DNA from: Mesorhizobium sp. ORS 3324
GTDB lineage: Bacteria > Pseudomonadota > Alphaproteobacteria > Rhizobiales > Rhizobiaceae
Length of the DNA stretch: 38,713 bases
Direction: 5' to 3'
Assembly (NCBI GenBank): GCA_000824825.2
Contig: LM655187.1
Coordinates: forward strand, 287,532-326,244
Position 1 is the first letter of the stretch. The number at the start of each line of letters is the position of its first letter. Under the pieces are notes generated by a model. It did no database searches. It was not told where the DNA came from and worked only from the letters and a program-made list of their open reading frames with translations. Both the position numbers and the translations under genes were made by a program. This document shows, in pieces, positions 16,952 to 26,094 of the stretch.

Positions 16952-18190
16952 ATGACCGCCGAAGCAACTTCACCTGACCAGCGCTACGCCGCTTTCCGTC
17001 ACCGGCCGTTCCTCAGCTATTGGACGGCGCGCTTCCTCACCACCTTCGCCACCCAGATCGTCTCCGTCGCCGTCGGCTGGCAGATCTACGACCTGACGCG
17101 AAATCCTTTCGATCTCGGCATTGTCGGCATCGTCCAGTTCCTGCCGTCGCTGCTGTTGGTGCTTGTCACCGGCGTCGTCGCCGACCGCTTCGGCCGCCGC
17201 CTGATCATGACCCTGGCGTCCTTGGTGGAGGGCGGCTGCGCGCTCGTTCTCCTGCTGCTGACCCTGCGCGGCCTGACCAGCCCGTGGCCGATCTTCGTCA
17301 TGCTCGCCATGTTCGGCATCGCCCGCGCCTTCTACGGGCCTGCCTCGTCCTCGCTGTTCGCCAATCTGGTGCCGCAGGAAGACTTCGCCAACGCGATTGC
17401 CTGGAACTCGTCCGCATGGCAGACGGCGACCATCGTCGGCCCAGTCGCCGGCGGCCTGCTTTACGGGCTCTCGGCGGAGGTCGCCTACGCCACCGCGGCC
17501 GCCCTGATGCTTGTCGCCGCCCTGCTCGTCTTCACCATTCCCAAGCCCGCCCAGCAGACGGCCACCGACAAGCCGACGATGCAGACGCTGTTTGCCGGCT
17601 TTGGCTATATCTGGAGCGAGAAGATCGTGCTCGGCGCCATCTCGCTCGACCTCTTCGCCGTGCTTCTGTCCGGCGCCTCGGCGCTGCTGCCGGTCTATGC
17701 GCGCGATATTCTGGAGCTAGGTCCCTGGGGCCTCGGCCTGCTGCGCTCGGCGCCCGGCATCGGCGCCATCTGCGTCGCGGTCTGGCTTGCCGGCCACCCG
17801 ATCCGCGACCATGCCGGCAAGATCATGCTGGGCTTCGTCGCGCTGTTCGGCGGCTTCACGGTGCTGTTCGGCGTCTCGACCATCACCTGGCTGTCGATCA
17901 CGGCCCTCGCTCTGCTCGGCGCCACCGACATGTTCAGCGTCTATATCCGCGAGACGCTGATCCAGCTCTGGACGCCGGACGAGGTGCGCGGCCGCGTCAA
18001 TGCCGTGAACCAGGTCTTCGTCGGCGCCTCCAACGAGGTCGGCGAGTTCCGCGCCGGCACCATGGCGGCGCTGATCGGCACCGTGCCGGCCGTGGTCGTC
18101 GGCGGCATCGGCGCCGTCGCTGTAGCCGGACTCTGGGCCTATCTGTTCCCGGCGTTAAGGCGGGTGCGGCATTTGAATAGCCGGAACTGA
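16952..18190 (+). CDS. MFS transporter (MFS_3/EntS-like)
   Basis: A 412-residue major facilitator with about 12 membrane segments. The N-terminus FRHRPFLSYWTARFLTTFAT and the loop GVVADRFGRRLIMT, the A-like motif between helices 2 and 3, fit the MFS_3 group that includes the enterobactin exporter EntS. A later ALLPVYARDILELGPWGLGL loop and SVYIRETLIQLWTPDEVRGR (before helix 11) also match that group. The ATG at 16952 was chosen because it directly precedes the conserved N-terminal stretch; a longer in-frame reading begins at 16907. The probable role is proton-driven efflux of a small molecule. No siderophore genes are visible nearby, so the substrate is unknown. Confidence 0.88.
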   Translation: MTAEATSPDQRYAAFRHRPFLSYWTARFLTTFATQIVSVAVGWQIYDLTRNPFDLGIVGIVQFLPSLLLVLVTGVVADRFGRRLIMTLASLVEGGCALVLLLLTLRGLTSPWPIFVMLAMFGIARAFYGPASSSLFANLVPQEDFANAIAWNSSAWQTATIVGPVAGGLLYGLSAEVAYATAAALMLVAALLVFTIPKPAQQTATDKPTMQTLFAGFGYIWSEKIVLGAISLDLFAVLLSGASALLPVYARDILELGPWGLGLLRSAPGIGAICVAVWLAGHPIRDHAGKIMLGFVALFGGFTVLFGVSTITWLSITALALLGATDMFSVYIRETLIQLWTPDEVRGRVNAVNQVFVGASNEVGEFRAGTMAALIGTVPAVVVGGIGAVAVAGLWAYLFPALRRVRHLNSRN

Positions 18191-18408
18191 GCAAGCGCGA
18201 GGCTTGACGGCCGAGATGGGGGAAGCCGTCGGTCAGTTTCCGGCACACAATTGACCGGAGCGGACATTCCACGTCGCCTTGCCAAAGCAGATCTTTCTCG
18301 AATAGTGCTGGAACGACGCTATCGCGTATTGGTGAGCGGCACCCGGTTCTGGCGGTGCCCGCCGGCTGTGCCGGCGCGCGACGCAAGGAATTTGACAGGA
18401 GAATAGAA

Positions 18409-19782
18409 TTGTCGACCGCTCTTGCGCCAAGTCCAGTCTATAGGGCGAACCGGACGCGCCTCACAGAGTTGAACCAGCGTGAACTGGAGCGCTTCGCGGC
18501 GCGCACGGGGAAGTCGAAGGCATTACTCGACCGCGCGCGCAAGGTCATGCCGGCTGGAACGCCGATGTCCTGGATGGCCGGCTATTACATGCATCCCCAG
18601 CTCTATGTTGCGGGCGGCGAAGGCGCGCGATTTTTCGATGTAGACGGGAATGCCTATGTCGACATGAACGTGGCGGACCTTTCAGCCACGCTTGGCTACG
18701 GCATTCCGGCGGTGGAAGAGGCGATGGTCCGCCAATTCCGCAACGGTGCCCATTATCTGCTGCCCACCGAAGATGCCGTAGAGGCGGCAGATTCGCTCGG
18801 GCGACTGATGGGGCTACCCTTCTGGCAGTTCACGCTGGCGGCATCGGGCGCCAACACTGAAATCATGCGCATCGCCCGGCACATCACCGGTCGGCGCAAG
18901 TTGATCGTCTTCGAAGGCAAGTACCACGGCCATATCGAGGAAACGCTGGTCAAGTTCGACGGCGAACGGGTCGTTCCCGAATATCAGGGCCTGTCAGGAC
19001 GCCGGCCCGAAGATACCATCATCCTGCCCTTCAACGATCTCGATGCCGTGGCGGCGGCGCTGGAGTCGCGCGAGGTCGCGCTGGTCCTTACCGAACCGGC
19101 GCTGACCAATTGCAGCCTGGTGCTGCCCGATCCGGGTTATCTGGGGGGCCTGCGGCGGATTACTGCCGAAACCGGCACGATGCTGTGCATCGATGAATCG
19201 CACACCTTTTCCTTCGCCTATGGCGGCCTGACGCGGCTCTGGAAGCTCGAGTCCGACTTCATCACGCTCGGCAAGGGGTTCGGATCGGGGCTGGCCTTTG
19301 CCGCCTATGGCATGACCGACGCGATAGGCGATCATGTCGAGAAGCATCTCGACATCCTGCACCGCAGGCCCGGCATTGGCCTTGGCGGCACGCTTTATGG
19401 CAATGCCCTGTCGATGGCCTGCGCGCGCGCCGTGCTGGAAGATGTGCTGACCGAGGACGCCTTCAACCGGACTTCAGCGCTGGGATCGCGCATGGCCGAC
19501 GGCATCGACGCCATCTGCCGGGATCTGGACCTGCCATGCCGCGCGTTCCGGATCGGGCCGCGTTCGGGCCTGTGCCTGGCGCCCGAGCTGCCGCGCAATT
19601 ATGCCGAAGCGCGTCTGTCCATGGACCTTGACATGCTCGACGCCCGCCGCGTCTTCATGGCGAACCGGGGGTACTGGGATTGCATCGTCAGCGCCGGACC
19701 ACAGGCATCCTTTGCGCATGGCAAAGAGGATATCGATGGATATGTCGATCTTATGCATGAATTCATGAATAATATTAGATAA
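18409..19782 (+). CDS. Class III PLP-dependent aminotransferase / glutamate-1-semialdehyde aminomutase-like
   Basis: A 457-residue class III aminotransferase-fold enzyme. PLP-site features are ASGANTEIMRIARHITGRRK (SGA-N-T, where the phosphate is bound), KYHGHIEETL, CIDESHTFSFAYGG with the pyridine-contact Asp, and the Schiff-base Lys289 in ITLGKGFGSGL. The start is TTG at 18409 with AGGAGA six bases upstream; nearby ATG or GTG codons have no such site. The usual DE-V/A-x-T pattern is changed to DESHT. The 3' end is markedly AT-rich compared with the neighbours. The gene stands alone between 218 and 273 bases of unassigned DNA, with no pathway partner. It may be an acquired accessory gene; its substrate is unknown, and a tetrapyrrole role is unlikely because the hemC/hemD cluster is separate. 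Confidence 0.85.
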   Translation: MSTALAPSPVYRANRTRLTELNQRELERFAARTGKSKALLDRARKVMPAGTPMSWMAGYYMHPQLYVAGGEGARFFDVDGNAYVDMNVADLSATLGYGIPAVEEAMVRQFRNGAHYLLPTEDAVEAADSLGRLMGLPFWQFTLAASGANTEIMRIARHITGRRKLIVFEGKYHGHIEETLVKFDGERVVPEYQGLSGRRPEDTIILPFNDLDAVAAALESREVALVLTEPALTNCSLVLPDPGYLGGLRRITAETGTMLCIDESHTFSFAYGGLTRLWKLESDFITLGKGFGSGLAFAAYGMTDAIGDHVEKHLDILHRRPGIGLGGTLYGNALSMACARAVLEDVLTEDAFNRTSALGSRMADGIDAICRDLDLPCRAFRIGPRSGLCLAPELPRNYAEARLSMDLDMLDARRVFMANRGYWDCIVSAGPQASFAHGKEDIDGYVDLMHEFMNNIR

Positions 19783-20055
19783 TCATAACGATCTGCTTTT
19801 AAAATCACGAACCTGCACCGTCGAGGCCTTCGGCGCACCTTTGGTCACGAGGTCAGCTATCGACGAAAACAAGCAGCAAGAACAACGTCGGATAGGCTGC
19901 GCAAATGCGACTTCCAACGTGGTCGACGGCAATGTCCGCTTCAGGCGCAGGCAGAGCTCACTTCAACAGCCGACGCGAGGCGCAGAGCCGTCATCCACGC
20001 CTGGGCAAGTCGTCTTCCGGTCAAGCACGGCCGTTCAGAGCAATTTGGTTTTACT
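19783..20055. other. Intergenic stretch between convergent genes
   Basis: These 273 bases separate a plus-strand PLP enzyme from a minus-strand amidotransferase. The first 40 bases are AT-rich. I see no gene and no clear hairpin followed by a T-run, so no terminator is assigned in either direction. Confidence 0.4.
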
Positions 20056-20772
20056 CTATCCCGCGGCCGGCTTGCCGAAGATCAGCCCCAGAAACTCACC
20101 CAGCCAGCGCTTGAGATGCATGTCCCAGATCAGCCGGCCGCCGAGATGATCGCGGCCGGGTTGGGCGCCGGGCAGCTCGAAGCGATGCGCGCCGCGCACC
20201 ACCCAGCGCTGCATCATCAGCCTTGTCAGCTCGCCGTGGAACTGGATGCCCCAGGCATTCTCGCCGTAACGAAAAGCCTGGTTGGGATAGGTTTCGGCCG
20301 TCGCCAAGAGCGTCGCGTCCTTCGGCAGCGAAAAGCCCTCGCGATGGAACTGGTAGACCATCTCCGGCCAGTGCAGCAGCTTTTTGCCGGCCTCGGTCGC
20401 CTTCAGCGGATACCAGCCGATCTCGACCAGCCCCTCGCCATGGCCCTCGACCTTGCCGCCGAGATGGTTGGCAAGCATCTGCGCGCCGAGGCAGATGCCG
20501 AGGAAGGGCCGGTTTTCCTTGAGCGGGATTTCGAGCCAGTCGGTCTCGCGGCGGACGAACTCGTCCCCGTCATTGGCGCTCATCGGCCCGCCGAAGATGA
20601 CCGCGCCGGCATGGTCGTCGAGCGTGCAGGGCAATTCGTCGCCGAGCGGCGGCCGGCGGACGTCGAGGTCGAACCCTTCCTCCAGCAGCATATGGCCGAC
20701 GCGGCCGGGGCTCGAAGTCTCCTGATGCAGCACGATCAGGATCTTTGGTCTCGGCCTCGGTCTGGGTGGCAT
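20056..20772 (-). CDS. Class I glutamine amidotransferase-like protein
   Basis: A 238-residue protein of the GATase_1 family, similar in layout to stand-alone 'GMP synthase glutamine amidotransferase-like' proteins. The nucleophile elbow is FLGICLGAQML with Cys94; His179 and Glu181 in IQFHGELT complete a triad. The N-terminal strand KILIVLHQETSSPGRVG and the loop AVIFGGPMSANDGD are typical. No synthetase domain is fused. The ATG at 20772 gives a natural N-terminus, though the proline- and arginine-rich first ten residues are unusual and no strong ribosome site is seen. It lies 17 bases after the TerB-like gene, so it is probably the last gene of the heme-cluster operon. The ammonia acceptor is unknown. 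Confidence 0.88.
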   Translation of the reverse strand: MPPRPRPRPKILIVLHQETSSPGRVGHMLLEEGFDLDVRRPPLGDELPCTLDDHAGAVIFGGPMSANDGDEFVRRETDWLEIPLKENRPFLGICLGAQMLANHLGGKVEGHGEGLVEIGWYPLKATEAGKKLLHWPEMVYQFHREGFSLPKDATLLATAETYPNQAFRYGENAWGIQFHGELTRLMMQRWVVRGAHRFELPGAQPGRDHLGGRLIWDMHLKRWLGEFLGLIFGKPAAG

Positions 20773-20789
20773 GGAAGGAGAAGGATCCT

Positions 20790-21269
20790 CTATTCGTCGC
20801 TCGACGTTCCGCTTGCGCCCGGCGCTTCGGCCGCGGCCTTGCGGCGCGCCTCGATGCGGTCGTGGCGCTCGACGCCGATCAGTTCGGCAACGCGCCAGAC
20901 GGTGTTGTCCTCGAGCTCGTGCAGCTCGCCATCGGCATAGACGATCTCCCACATCAGGCCGATGAAGGCCTTGCGTGCCTCGGCATCGAGATGGCGCTTG
21001 AGCACGCTGGTGAAGGCGTAAAGGTCGATCGCCTCGTTGTCGGCCCGCTCGCCGGCAGCCGCCAGCGCGTCGAGCTCGGCGCCGCTGATCGAATAGGTTT
21101 CGGCGAGGATTGCCTTGAAGCGTTCCCACTCGACATCCTGGCGCACGCCGTCGGCGTTCATGACATGGTAGAGCAGGGCGGAAGCTGCCACGCGCGGATC
21201 GTCGGCGCTCGGCTTGCTCGCGCCGGCGGCAGGCAGATCCCTCAGGAAGGACAATACGCGTTCGAACAT
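20790..21269 (-). CDS. TerB-like (tellurite resistance TerB family) protein
   Basis: About 159 residues with the all-helical TerB/DjlA-N fold. Two acidic 'DG' motifs are visible, HVMNADGVRQDVEWERF and EIVYADGELHELED, which in this family lie in short metal-binding turns. It is soluble, with no signal or membrane segment. I chose the ATG at 21269 (MFERVLSFL); a longer reading would start at a TTG 24 bases upstream. Despite the family name, nothing here indicates tellurite resistance. Its position between HemY and the amidotransferase suggests co-transcription with heme-related genes; its function is unknown. Confidence 0.85.
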   Translation of the reverse strand: MFERVLSFLRDLPAAGASKPSADDPRVAASALLYHVMNADGVRQDVEWERFKAILAETYSISGAELDALAAAGERADNEAIDLYAFTSVLKRHLDAEARKAFIGLMWEIVYADGELHELEDNTVWRVAELIGVERHDRIEARRKAAAEAPGASGTSSDE

Positions 21270-21301
21270 CGACAGCTTTTCCCTGTTCGCCAAAACCGGC
21301 C

Positions 21302-22867
21302 TCAGAACAAACGAAACCGGCGCGGCGATTTATCCGCCTCGTCTTCCGGCGCGACACCAGGATCGTCCGGCAGCCGCGGCAACTCCGCAGCGGCCTCGGC
21401 ATCGGTCACGGCCTCGGCGGCGGCCATGTCCCGCTCGGCACCGTTCGAAGGCGCCGGCGATGGCTTCTCTGCCGGGCCATCGGCGACAATTTCGATCGCT
21501 TTCTCGGCCGGCACGGCCGACGGCGCGGCAGGGATTGCCGGCACCGCGACATCCGCGTCGCTGTCGATCAGCTGCCCGAGCCGCTCCATCGGCGCGCGCC
21601 AGGTGAAGGCGTCGAGCTTGCCGGTGACCGGCGACACCGGCGCCCAGCGCTCCGAAACGACGCCGTCTGCGACCCAGGCCGGATCGCGCGGTGCGCGCAC
21701 CGCCTTCGACAGCAGCTGCCGCACCTTGCCCTGGTCGCCGGTCTCGGCCTCCTCGATGTCGGCCAGAAGCAGATAGGCGCCTTCGCGGCGATCCATGCGG
21801 ATCGCGGCCTCCGCCTCGCGCCGCGCGGTGGGGAAATCTTGCGCGTCGAGCGCGGCGCGCGCCACGGCAAGCGAGGATTCGGCGTGGTTCTTCTTTATCT
21901 CCTGCAGCTTCTTCGCCCGGGTCAGGCGATCGAGCACGGCATCGCCCGGCCTAGCATGGGTATAGAGCTCGGCGATGTCCGGATGCGGCTCGGCGCGCCA
22001 GGCGGTCTCCAGGATCTTGGAACCCTTGCGCACGTCGTTCTGCCGAAACAACATGTTGGCCGCGATCACCGCCGCCGGCGCGAAATCGGGCGCCAGCTTG
22101 TTGGCTTCGAGCGCCGCGGTTCGGGCGGCATTCGGATCGTTGTCGACCAGCGCCTGCGCCTTGGCGGTCAGCAGCACGGCGCGACGGCGGTTGGCGGCAT
22201 CGCGCTCGATCTGCCGGGTCGACTTCTGCGCTTCGACCAGCTTCAGCGCGCCGTCCCAGTCGCCGCGTTCGGTCAGCTCCTCCAGTGTCGATTCCGCCGC
22301 CCAGGCGAGCTGCGGCGCCACCGCCGCGGCACGCCCGGCATAGTGGCGCGCGGCGTTGCGGTCGCCCAGGCGCTCGGCTTCGAGATAGAGCCCACGCAGG
22401 CCAAGCAGCCGCATTTCCGGATCGTCGAGCATACGCTCGAATTTCTCGCGCGCGCCCTCATGGTCGCCTTCGAGCAGCGAGGCCTGGGCGTCGAGCAGAT
22501 GGATCAGCGGCTCCTGGTCTGAGCTGATCAGCTTCACCGCCTCCTTTGTCTTCTTGCGCGCCAGCGCGCCATCGCCGGCGCCGGCCGCGATCATGCCGGT
22601 CGACAGCGCCTGGTAGCCGCGGTCGCGGCGGCGCACCCGGAAATAGCGCGAGATCGTGTACGGGCTGTTCCACAGCGCCTTGAGCAGCCACCAAAGGATC
22701 ATGACCGCGGCCACCACGGCGACGATCGCCACGGCCGCCACCATCAGCGTGACCTGGTACTGGTAGCCGTTGAAGGTGACGATCATCTCGCCCGGACGGT
22801 CGGCAAGCCAGGCAAAGCCAAGCCCCAGCGCGAAGACGACGGCGAGGAAGATGAGGATACGGATCAT
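21302..22867 (-). CDS. hemY: HemY-type TPR protein of heme biosynthesis
   Basis: A 521-residue protein with the HemY N-terminal domain. Two membrane segments lie at about residues 3-20 and 42-65, followed by long helical TPR-like repeats. Typical segments are GEMIVTFNGYQYQVTLMVAA and YFRVRRRDRGYQALSTGMIA. This is the TPR 'HemY' of proteobacteria, linked by gene neighbourhood to late heme biosynthesis, not the protoporphyrinogen oxidase of Bacillus that has the same name. The C-terminal 90 residues are alanine-, proline- and glutamate-rich and probably disordered. The start has AGGA eight bases upstream and lies 10 bases after the Mic60-like gene, so the two are co-transcribed. Confidence 0.93.
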   Translation of the reverse strand: MIRILIFLAVVFALGLGFAWLADRPGEMIVTFNGYQYQVTLMVAAVAIVAVVAAVMILWWLLKALWNSPYTISRYFRVRRRDRGYQALSTGMIAAGAGDGALARKKTKEAVKLISSDQEPLIHLLDAQASLLEGDHEGAREKFERMLDDPEMRLLGLRGLYLEAERLGDRNAARHYAGRAAAVAPQLAWAAESTLEELTERGDWDGALKLVEAQKSTRQIERDAANRRRAVLLTAKAQALVDNDPNAARTAALEANKLAPDFAPAAVIAANMLFRQNDVRKGSKILETAWRAEPHPDIAELYTHARPGDAVLDRLTRAKKLQEIKKNHAESSLAVARAALDAQDFPTARREAEAAIRMDRREGAYLLLADIEEAETGDQGKVRQLLSKAVRAPRDPAWVADGVVSERWAPVSPVTGKLDAFTWRAPMERLGQLIDSDADVAVPAIPAAPSAVPAEKAIEIVADGPAEKPSPAPSNGAERDMAAAEAVTDAEAAAELPRLPDDPGVAPEDEADKSPRRFRLF

Positions 22868-22877
22868 ATGACGGTCC

Positions 22878-24347
22878 TCACGCCTTCGTCGCGCCGGCGA
22901 TCAGCGCTTCGATCTGCTTTTCGACCTCGAGGCGCGCCTTCAGTTTGCCGGCAAAATCGGCGCCGGCCGCCTTCGCCGCATCGGGCAGCGTGTCATATTC
23001 GCTGAGCGCCTTGGCGTAGTCGCCCTGGTTGACCGCCACTTCCAGACGCGCCACGGTTTCCGGCGCGCCCTTGCCCTCGATAGCGCCGACCGGCCGCACC
23101 TGAACCAGCGATTTCGCGCTCGATACCAGGCTCTGGAAGAAGCCGGCATTCTGGTCGACCGGCGTCGCCGCCTCGACCATGGCGTTGGCCGCGGCATCGA
23201 CCTCCGAGGCGACGGTGGCCCGGGTCGGTACGCCCTTCTCGGCATAGGACCGCAGCACCGCGATCTCCGGCGCGTTCGGCGCGATCGCCGCGAAAGTGTC
23301 GAGCTCGGTCGCGAACGGCGCGCCGCGGTCGAGTGCAGCCTTCAGCGCCGAGGCGGCGATGGCCAGCGCGATCTTGGGCTGCGAGGCCTGCGCCTCGACC
23401 TTGCCTGAAAGCTGCGACACCGATTGTTCCAGCGCAGCGATCCGGCCGTCCGCCGCCTTTGCCGCGTCGGCCGCCGATTTGACCGCCGCGTCGAGCCCGG
23501 CGAGCTTCTCGTTGAGCGGGCCGAGATCGACAGGAGCGGCATTTCCGGCTTTCTGAAGGTCGGCGACGGCCGTTTCGATCTGGCCGACCTTGTCGTTGAG
23601 CACCTTGAGCGCGGTTGCATCGCCGCTTTGCCCGGCTGAGGATTTCAGCGCCGCCATATCGGACTTCACCTGCTCCACCGCCGAGGACAGGCCATCGATC
23701 TTGGCTGAGGCGCCGCTGTCGCTCGTTTGCTTGAGCGCCGCGATTTCACCCTTGAGCGAAGTGATCTCGCCGTTGACGCCGTCGAGCGATACTCCGCTGG
23801 AGGCCGGAGAGCCTAGCAAGCCGACCGCCTGCAGCAGGCCTGCGCCGGCAAGCGCGACCACACCGCCGATGAGGCCGGCGGCGATGGTGTTGACGCCGGA
23901 GCGCCGGGCGGCCGGCGAACCGCCGTCGTCGTTGCGGGTCTCGCTCGGCCTCGACGTCGAAGCGGCGGAACCGGCCTTGGCCGCCGACGCATCCTCGAAA
24001 TTATAGTCGAAGCCGCTGGATTGGCTCTTCGAGGTCTCCGAACCGTTGGGATAGGGCGCGTCCGCCTCGTCCTTGCTCTTGGCCTCGGCCCCGTCAGTCC
24101 CAGCCTGCGCCGCATCGGCGTGTTCCCACGGCTCGATATCGGTCTGCTCGGCATGGATGGGCTCTTCCGGCGCCGCCGGCTGCGAGGCGGCGGAGGCTTC
24201 CTCCATCTTCGCCTCGTCGGTCTCGGCCGTACGGGTCTCGGCCTTGGCATCCTCGCCGATGATTCGCGAGACGGCGCCGGGCTCGAGTTCGATCGTCACC
24301 GGCCCGCGGCGGACCTTCGAATGTCGCGTCTTCGGCGTCTTGACCAT
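22878..24347 (-). CDS. Mic60/mitofilin-like inner-membrane protein
   Basis: A 489-residue protein with the layout of alphaproteobacterial mitofilin (COG4223). A long, acidic, low-complexity cytosolic N-terminus covers about residues 1-150. One membrane segment follows near residues 155-180 (IAAGLIGGVVALAGAGLLQ). Next is a coiled coil (about 195-330) built of repeated LKGEIAALKQ-type heptads, and then a helical mitofilin-like C-terminal domain. Mitochondrial Mic60 shapes crista junctions; bacterial versions are thought to organise the inner membrane. The gene's place between hemD and HemY is the arrangement reported for many alphaproteobacteria. The ATG at 24347 (MVKTPKTRHSK) is preferred. Confidence 0.87.
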   Translation of the reverse strand: MVKTPKTRHSKVRRGPVTIELEPGAVSRIIGEDAKAETRTAETDEAKMEEASAASQPAAPEEPIHAEQTDIEPWEHADAAQAGTDGAEAKSKDEADAPYPNGSETSKSQSSGFDYNFEDASAAKAGSAASTSRPSETRNDDGGSPAARRSGVNTIAAGLIGGVVALAGAGLLQAVGLLGSPASSGVSLDGVNGEITSLKGEIAALKQTSDSGASAKIDGLSSAVEQVKSDMAALKSSAGQSGDATALKVLNDKVGQIETAVADLQKAGNAAPVDLGPLNEKLAGLDAAVKSAADAAKAADGRIAALEQSVSQLSGKVEAQASQPKIALAIAASALKAALDRGAPFATELDTFAAIAPNAPEIAVLRSYAEKGVPTRATVASEVDAAANAMVEAATPVDQNAGFFQSLVSSAKSLVQVRPVGAIEGKGAPETVARLEVAVNQGDYAKALSEYDTLPDAAKAAGADFAGKLKARLEVEKQIEALIAGATKA

Positions 24348-24388
24348 GCTTGGGCTCCGCAAATTGGCTTGAGGATGGTTCGAAAGGT

Positions 24389-24445
24389 CTAGAGCTCAGG
24401 GATGCTCTAGCACATCACCAAGCGGTGAAAAGGGGCGGTGTGATG
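24389..24445. repeat. Palindromic intergenic element between hemD and the Mic60-like gene
   Basis: CTAGAGC (24389-24395) pairs perfectly with GCTCTAG (24404-24410). Directly after it, CATCAC (24413-24418) and GTGATG (24440-24445) form a second inverted repeat around a GGTGAAAAGG-like core. The design is like the other short palindromic repeats of the window, but the sequence is different. Confidence 0.35.
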
Positions 24446-24452
24446 ACGCGCC

Positions 24453-25166
24453 TCAGGGCGGCAGCGACAAAAGCGCCAGTAGCGCATCTTCATCGGCTTG
24501 CGAGGCAATCCTGACCTTCTCCCTGTCTATGCCGTCCAGCGCGTTGGCGACACGCGCGGACAGGGCGAGGAACACCGCCTCTTTGAAGAGGCCGCGCAAG
24601 GCGGCGCGGCGGACCAGCGCGCTCAGAGCGGCAGCTGCCTCGGCGGAGTAGAGCAGCGCTGCATCGACAGGCTTGTTCGAAAGGCGCGCCGCGATCTCTT
24701 CATCGGTATGGCCCAGCCGAACGGTGTCGTAGGTCTCGATCGCATGGACCTGCACGCCGGCCGCCGCGAGCCGCTCCTCGAAGACGGGGAAGCGCACCCG
24801 GCCGCAAAGATAGACGATCTCATTGCCCGCAAGCTCCCTGCCGATCGCATCGGCCAAAGCCTCGGCATCGCCCGGACCTTCTGCAACAGAGAGAAACCCT
24901 GCGGCGCGGCAGGCTTCAGCCGTTCTTTTGCCGACCGCATGGCAAGGCAGGGCGGCAAGTGCGGCGACCAGTTCCTTCGGCGCATGGCGCACCGCATTGG
25001 CGCTGGTGACGGCGACCGCGACGGCTTGCAGGACGGCGGCCTGGTCGAACGGCAACGCCGTCGTTTCGGTCAGCGGCAGCAGGATGGGATGAAATCGCTG
25101 GGCTTCGAGCCGCCGTGCCGTGCGGGAGGCACCCGGTTCCGGTCTCGTCACCAGGACGCGGACCAT
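24453..25166 (-). CDS. hemD: Uroporphyrinogen-III synthase
   Basis: A 237-residue enzyme that closes and inverts ring D of hydroxymethylbilane to give uroporphyrinogen III. HemD is poorly conserved, but VRVLVTRPEPGASRTARRLE, AVAVTSANAVRHAPKEL, CHAVGKRTAEACRAAGF and ALLYSAEAAAAL are the usual landmarks of its two-lobed fold. The start ATG at 25166 follows the hemC stop by one base (TGATATG), so translation is probably coupled. The order hemC-hemD-Mic60-like-HemY is conserved in alphaproteobacteria and supports the call. Confidence 0.92.
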   Translation of the reverse strand: MVRVLVTRPEPGASRTARRLEAQRFHPILLPLTETTALPFDQAAVLQAVAVAVTSANAVRHAPKELVAALAALPCHAVGKRTAEACRAAGFLSVAEGPGDAEALADAIGRELAGNEIVYLCGRVRFPVFEERLAAAGVQVHAIETYDTVRLGHTDEEIAARLSNKPVDAALLYSAEAAAALSALVRRAALRGLFKEAVFLALSARVANALDGIDREKVRIASQADEDALLALLSLPP

Positions 25167-25167
25167 A

Positions 25168-26094
25168 TCAGGCCCAGCCGTCGAAGAATTTGGCGCCGGC
25201 CTTGGCCCGCACTTTCCGCGCGGCCTCCGCGCCTATTTTCGCCGCGTCCTCGGCCGGGCCGTCCAGCTTGATTTCGTGCGATTCGGTGCCGTCCGGCGAG
25301 ATGATCAGGCCGGCGAAAGACAGTCTTTCGCCCGATATCGTCGCATGGCCGGCTATCGGCGTGCGGCAGGAACCATCGAGCGCGGCAAGGAAGGCGCGCT
25401 CACAGGCCAGCGCCTGGCCGGTCGGCACATCGTGGATGGCCGCCAGCATTCCTTCGACTTCGCGGTCGCCGATCCGGCTTTCGATGCCGATCGCGCCCTG
25501 GCCTGGCGCCGGTGGGAAGACATCCAACGGCATCAGGTCGGTGATGACGCTCTCGAGCCCCAGCCGCTTCAGCCCGGCATGGGCGAGGATGGTGCCTTCG
25601 GCGACGCCTTCGTCCAGCTTGCGCAGTCTCGTCTGCACATTGCCGCGGAACATCACCACCTCGAGATCCGGCCGCATCCGGCGGATCAGCGCCTGGCGCC
25701 TGAGCGACGACGAGCCGACCTTGGCGCCATGCGGCAGGTCGGCGATCCGCTTCGCCGTCTTGCCGATGAAGGCGTCGCGCGCATCCTCGCGCGGCAGGAA
25801 GGCCGACAGCTCCAGTCCGTCGGGCAGCACCGTCGGCATGTCCTTCGACGAATGCACTGCGATATCGATGCGGCGGTCGAGCAGCGCCTCCTCGATCTCC
25901 TTGGTGAACAGTCCCTTGCCGCCCGCTTCCGACAGCGGCCGGTCCTGGATGCGGTCGCCGCTGGTCGAGATGACCACCACGTCGAAGGCTTGCTCCGGCA
26001 GGCCGTGGGCCTTCATCAGCCGCGCCCGCGTCTCATGCGCCTGGGCCAGCGCCAGCGGGCTGCCGCGTGTTCCGATTTTCAAGGTTGTTTGCAT
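25168..26094 (-). CDS. hemC: Porphobilinogen deaminase (hydroxymethylbilane synthase)
   Basis: A 308-residue enzyme that joins four porphobilinogens into hydroxymethylbilane. Clear signatures are [14 protein letters not shown] at the N-terminus, the catalytic Asp85 in VHSSKDMPT, the substrate-binding arginines in [20 protein letters not shown] and [11 protein letters not shown], and the dipyrromethane-cofactor Cys243 in [13 protein letters not shown]. The length is normal. The ATG at 26094 places the first strand correctly; longer readings run into the tsaD leader. It is the first gene of the minus-strand heme cluster and is divergent from tsaD across 98 bases. Confidence 0.97.
   Translation of the reverse strand: MQTTLKIGTRGSPLALAQAHETRARLMKAHGLPEQAFDVVVISTSGDRIQDRPLSEAGGKGLFTKEIEEALLDRRIDIAVHSSKDMPTVLPDGLELSAFLPREDARDAFIGKTAKRIADLPHGAKVGSSSLRRQALIRRMRPDLEVVMFRGNVQTRLRKLDEGVAEGTILAHAGLKRLGLESVITDLMPLDVFPPAPGQGAIGIESRIGDREVEGMLAAIHDVPTGQALACERAFLAALDGSCRTPIAGHATISGERLSFAGLIISPDGTESHEIKLDGPAEDAAKIGAEAARKVRAKAGAKFFDGWA

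Noticed and set aside
18409..19782. Class III PLP enzyme read as hemL for the nearby heme cluster
   Set aside because: It is on the opposite strand, lacks typical HemL motifs, and Alphaproteobacteria generally make 5-aminolevulinate with HemA (ALA synthase).
20790..21269. TerB-like gene read as a tellurite resistance determinant
   Set aside because: Only the domain matches; no other ter genes are present and the context is heme biosynthesis.
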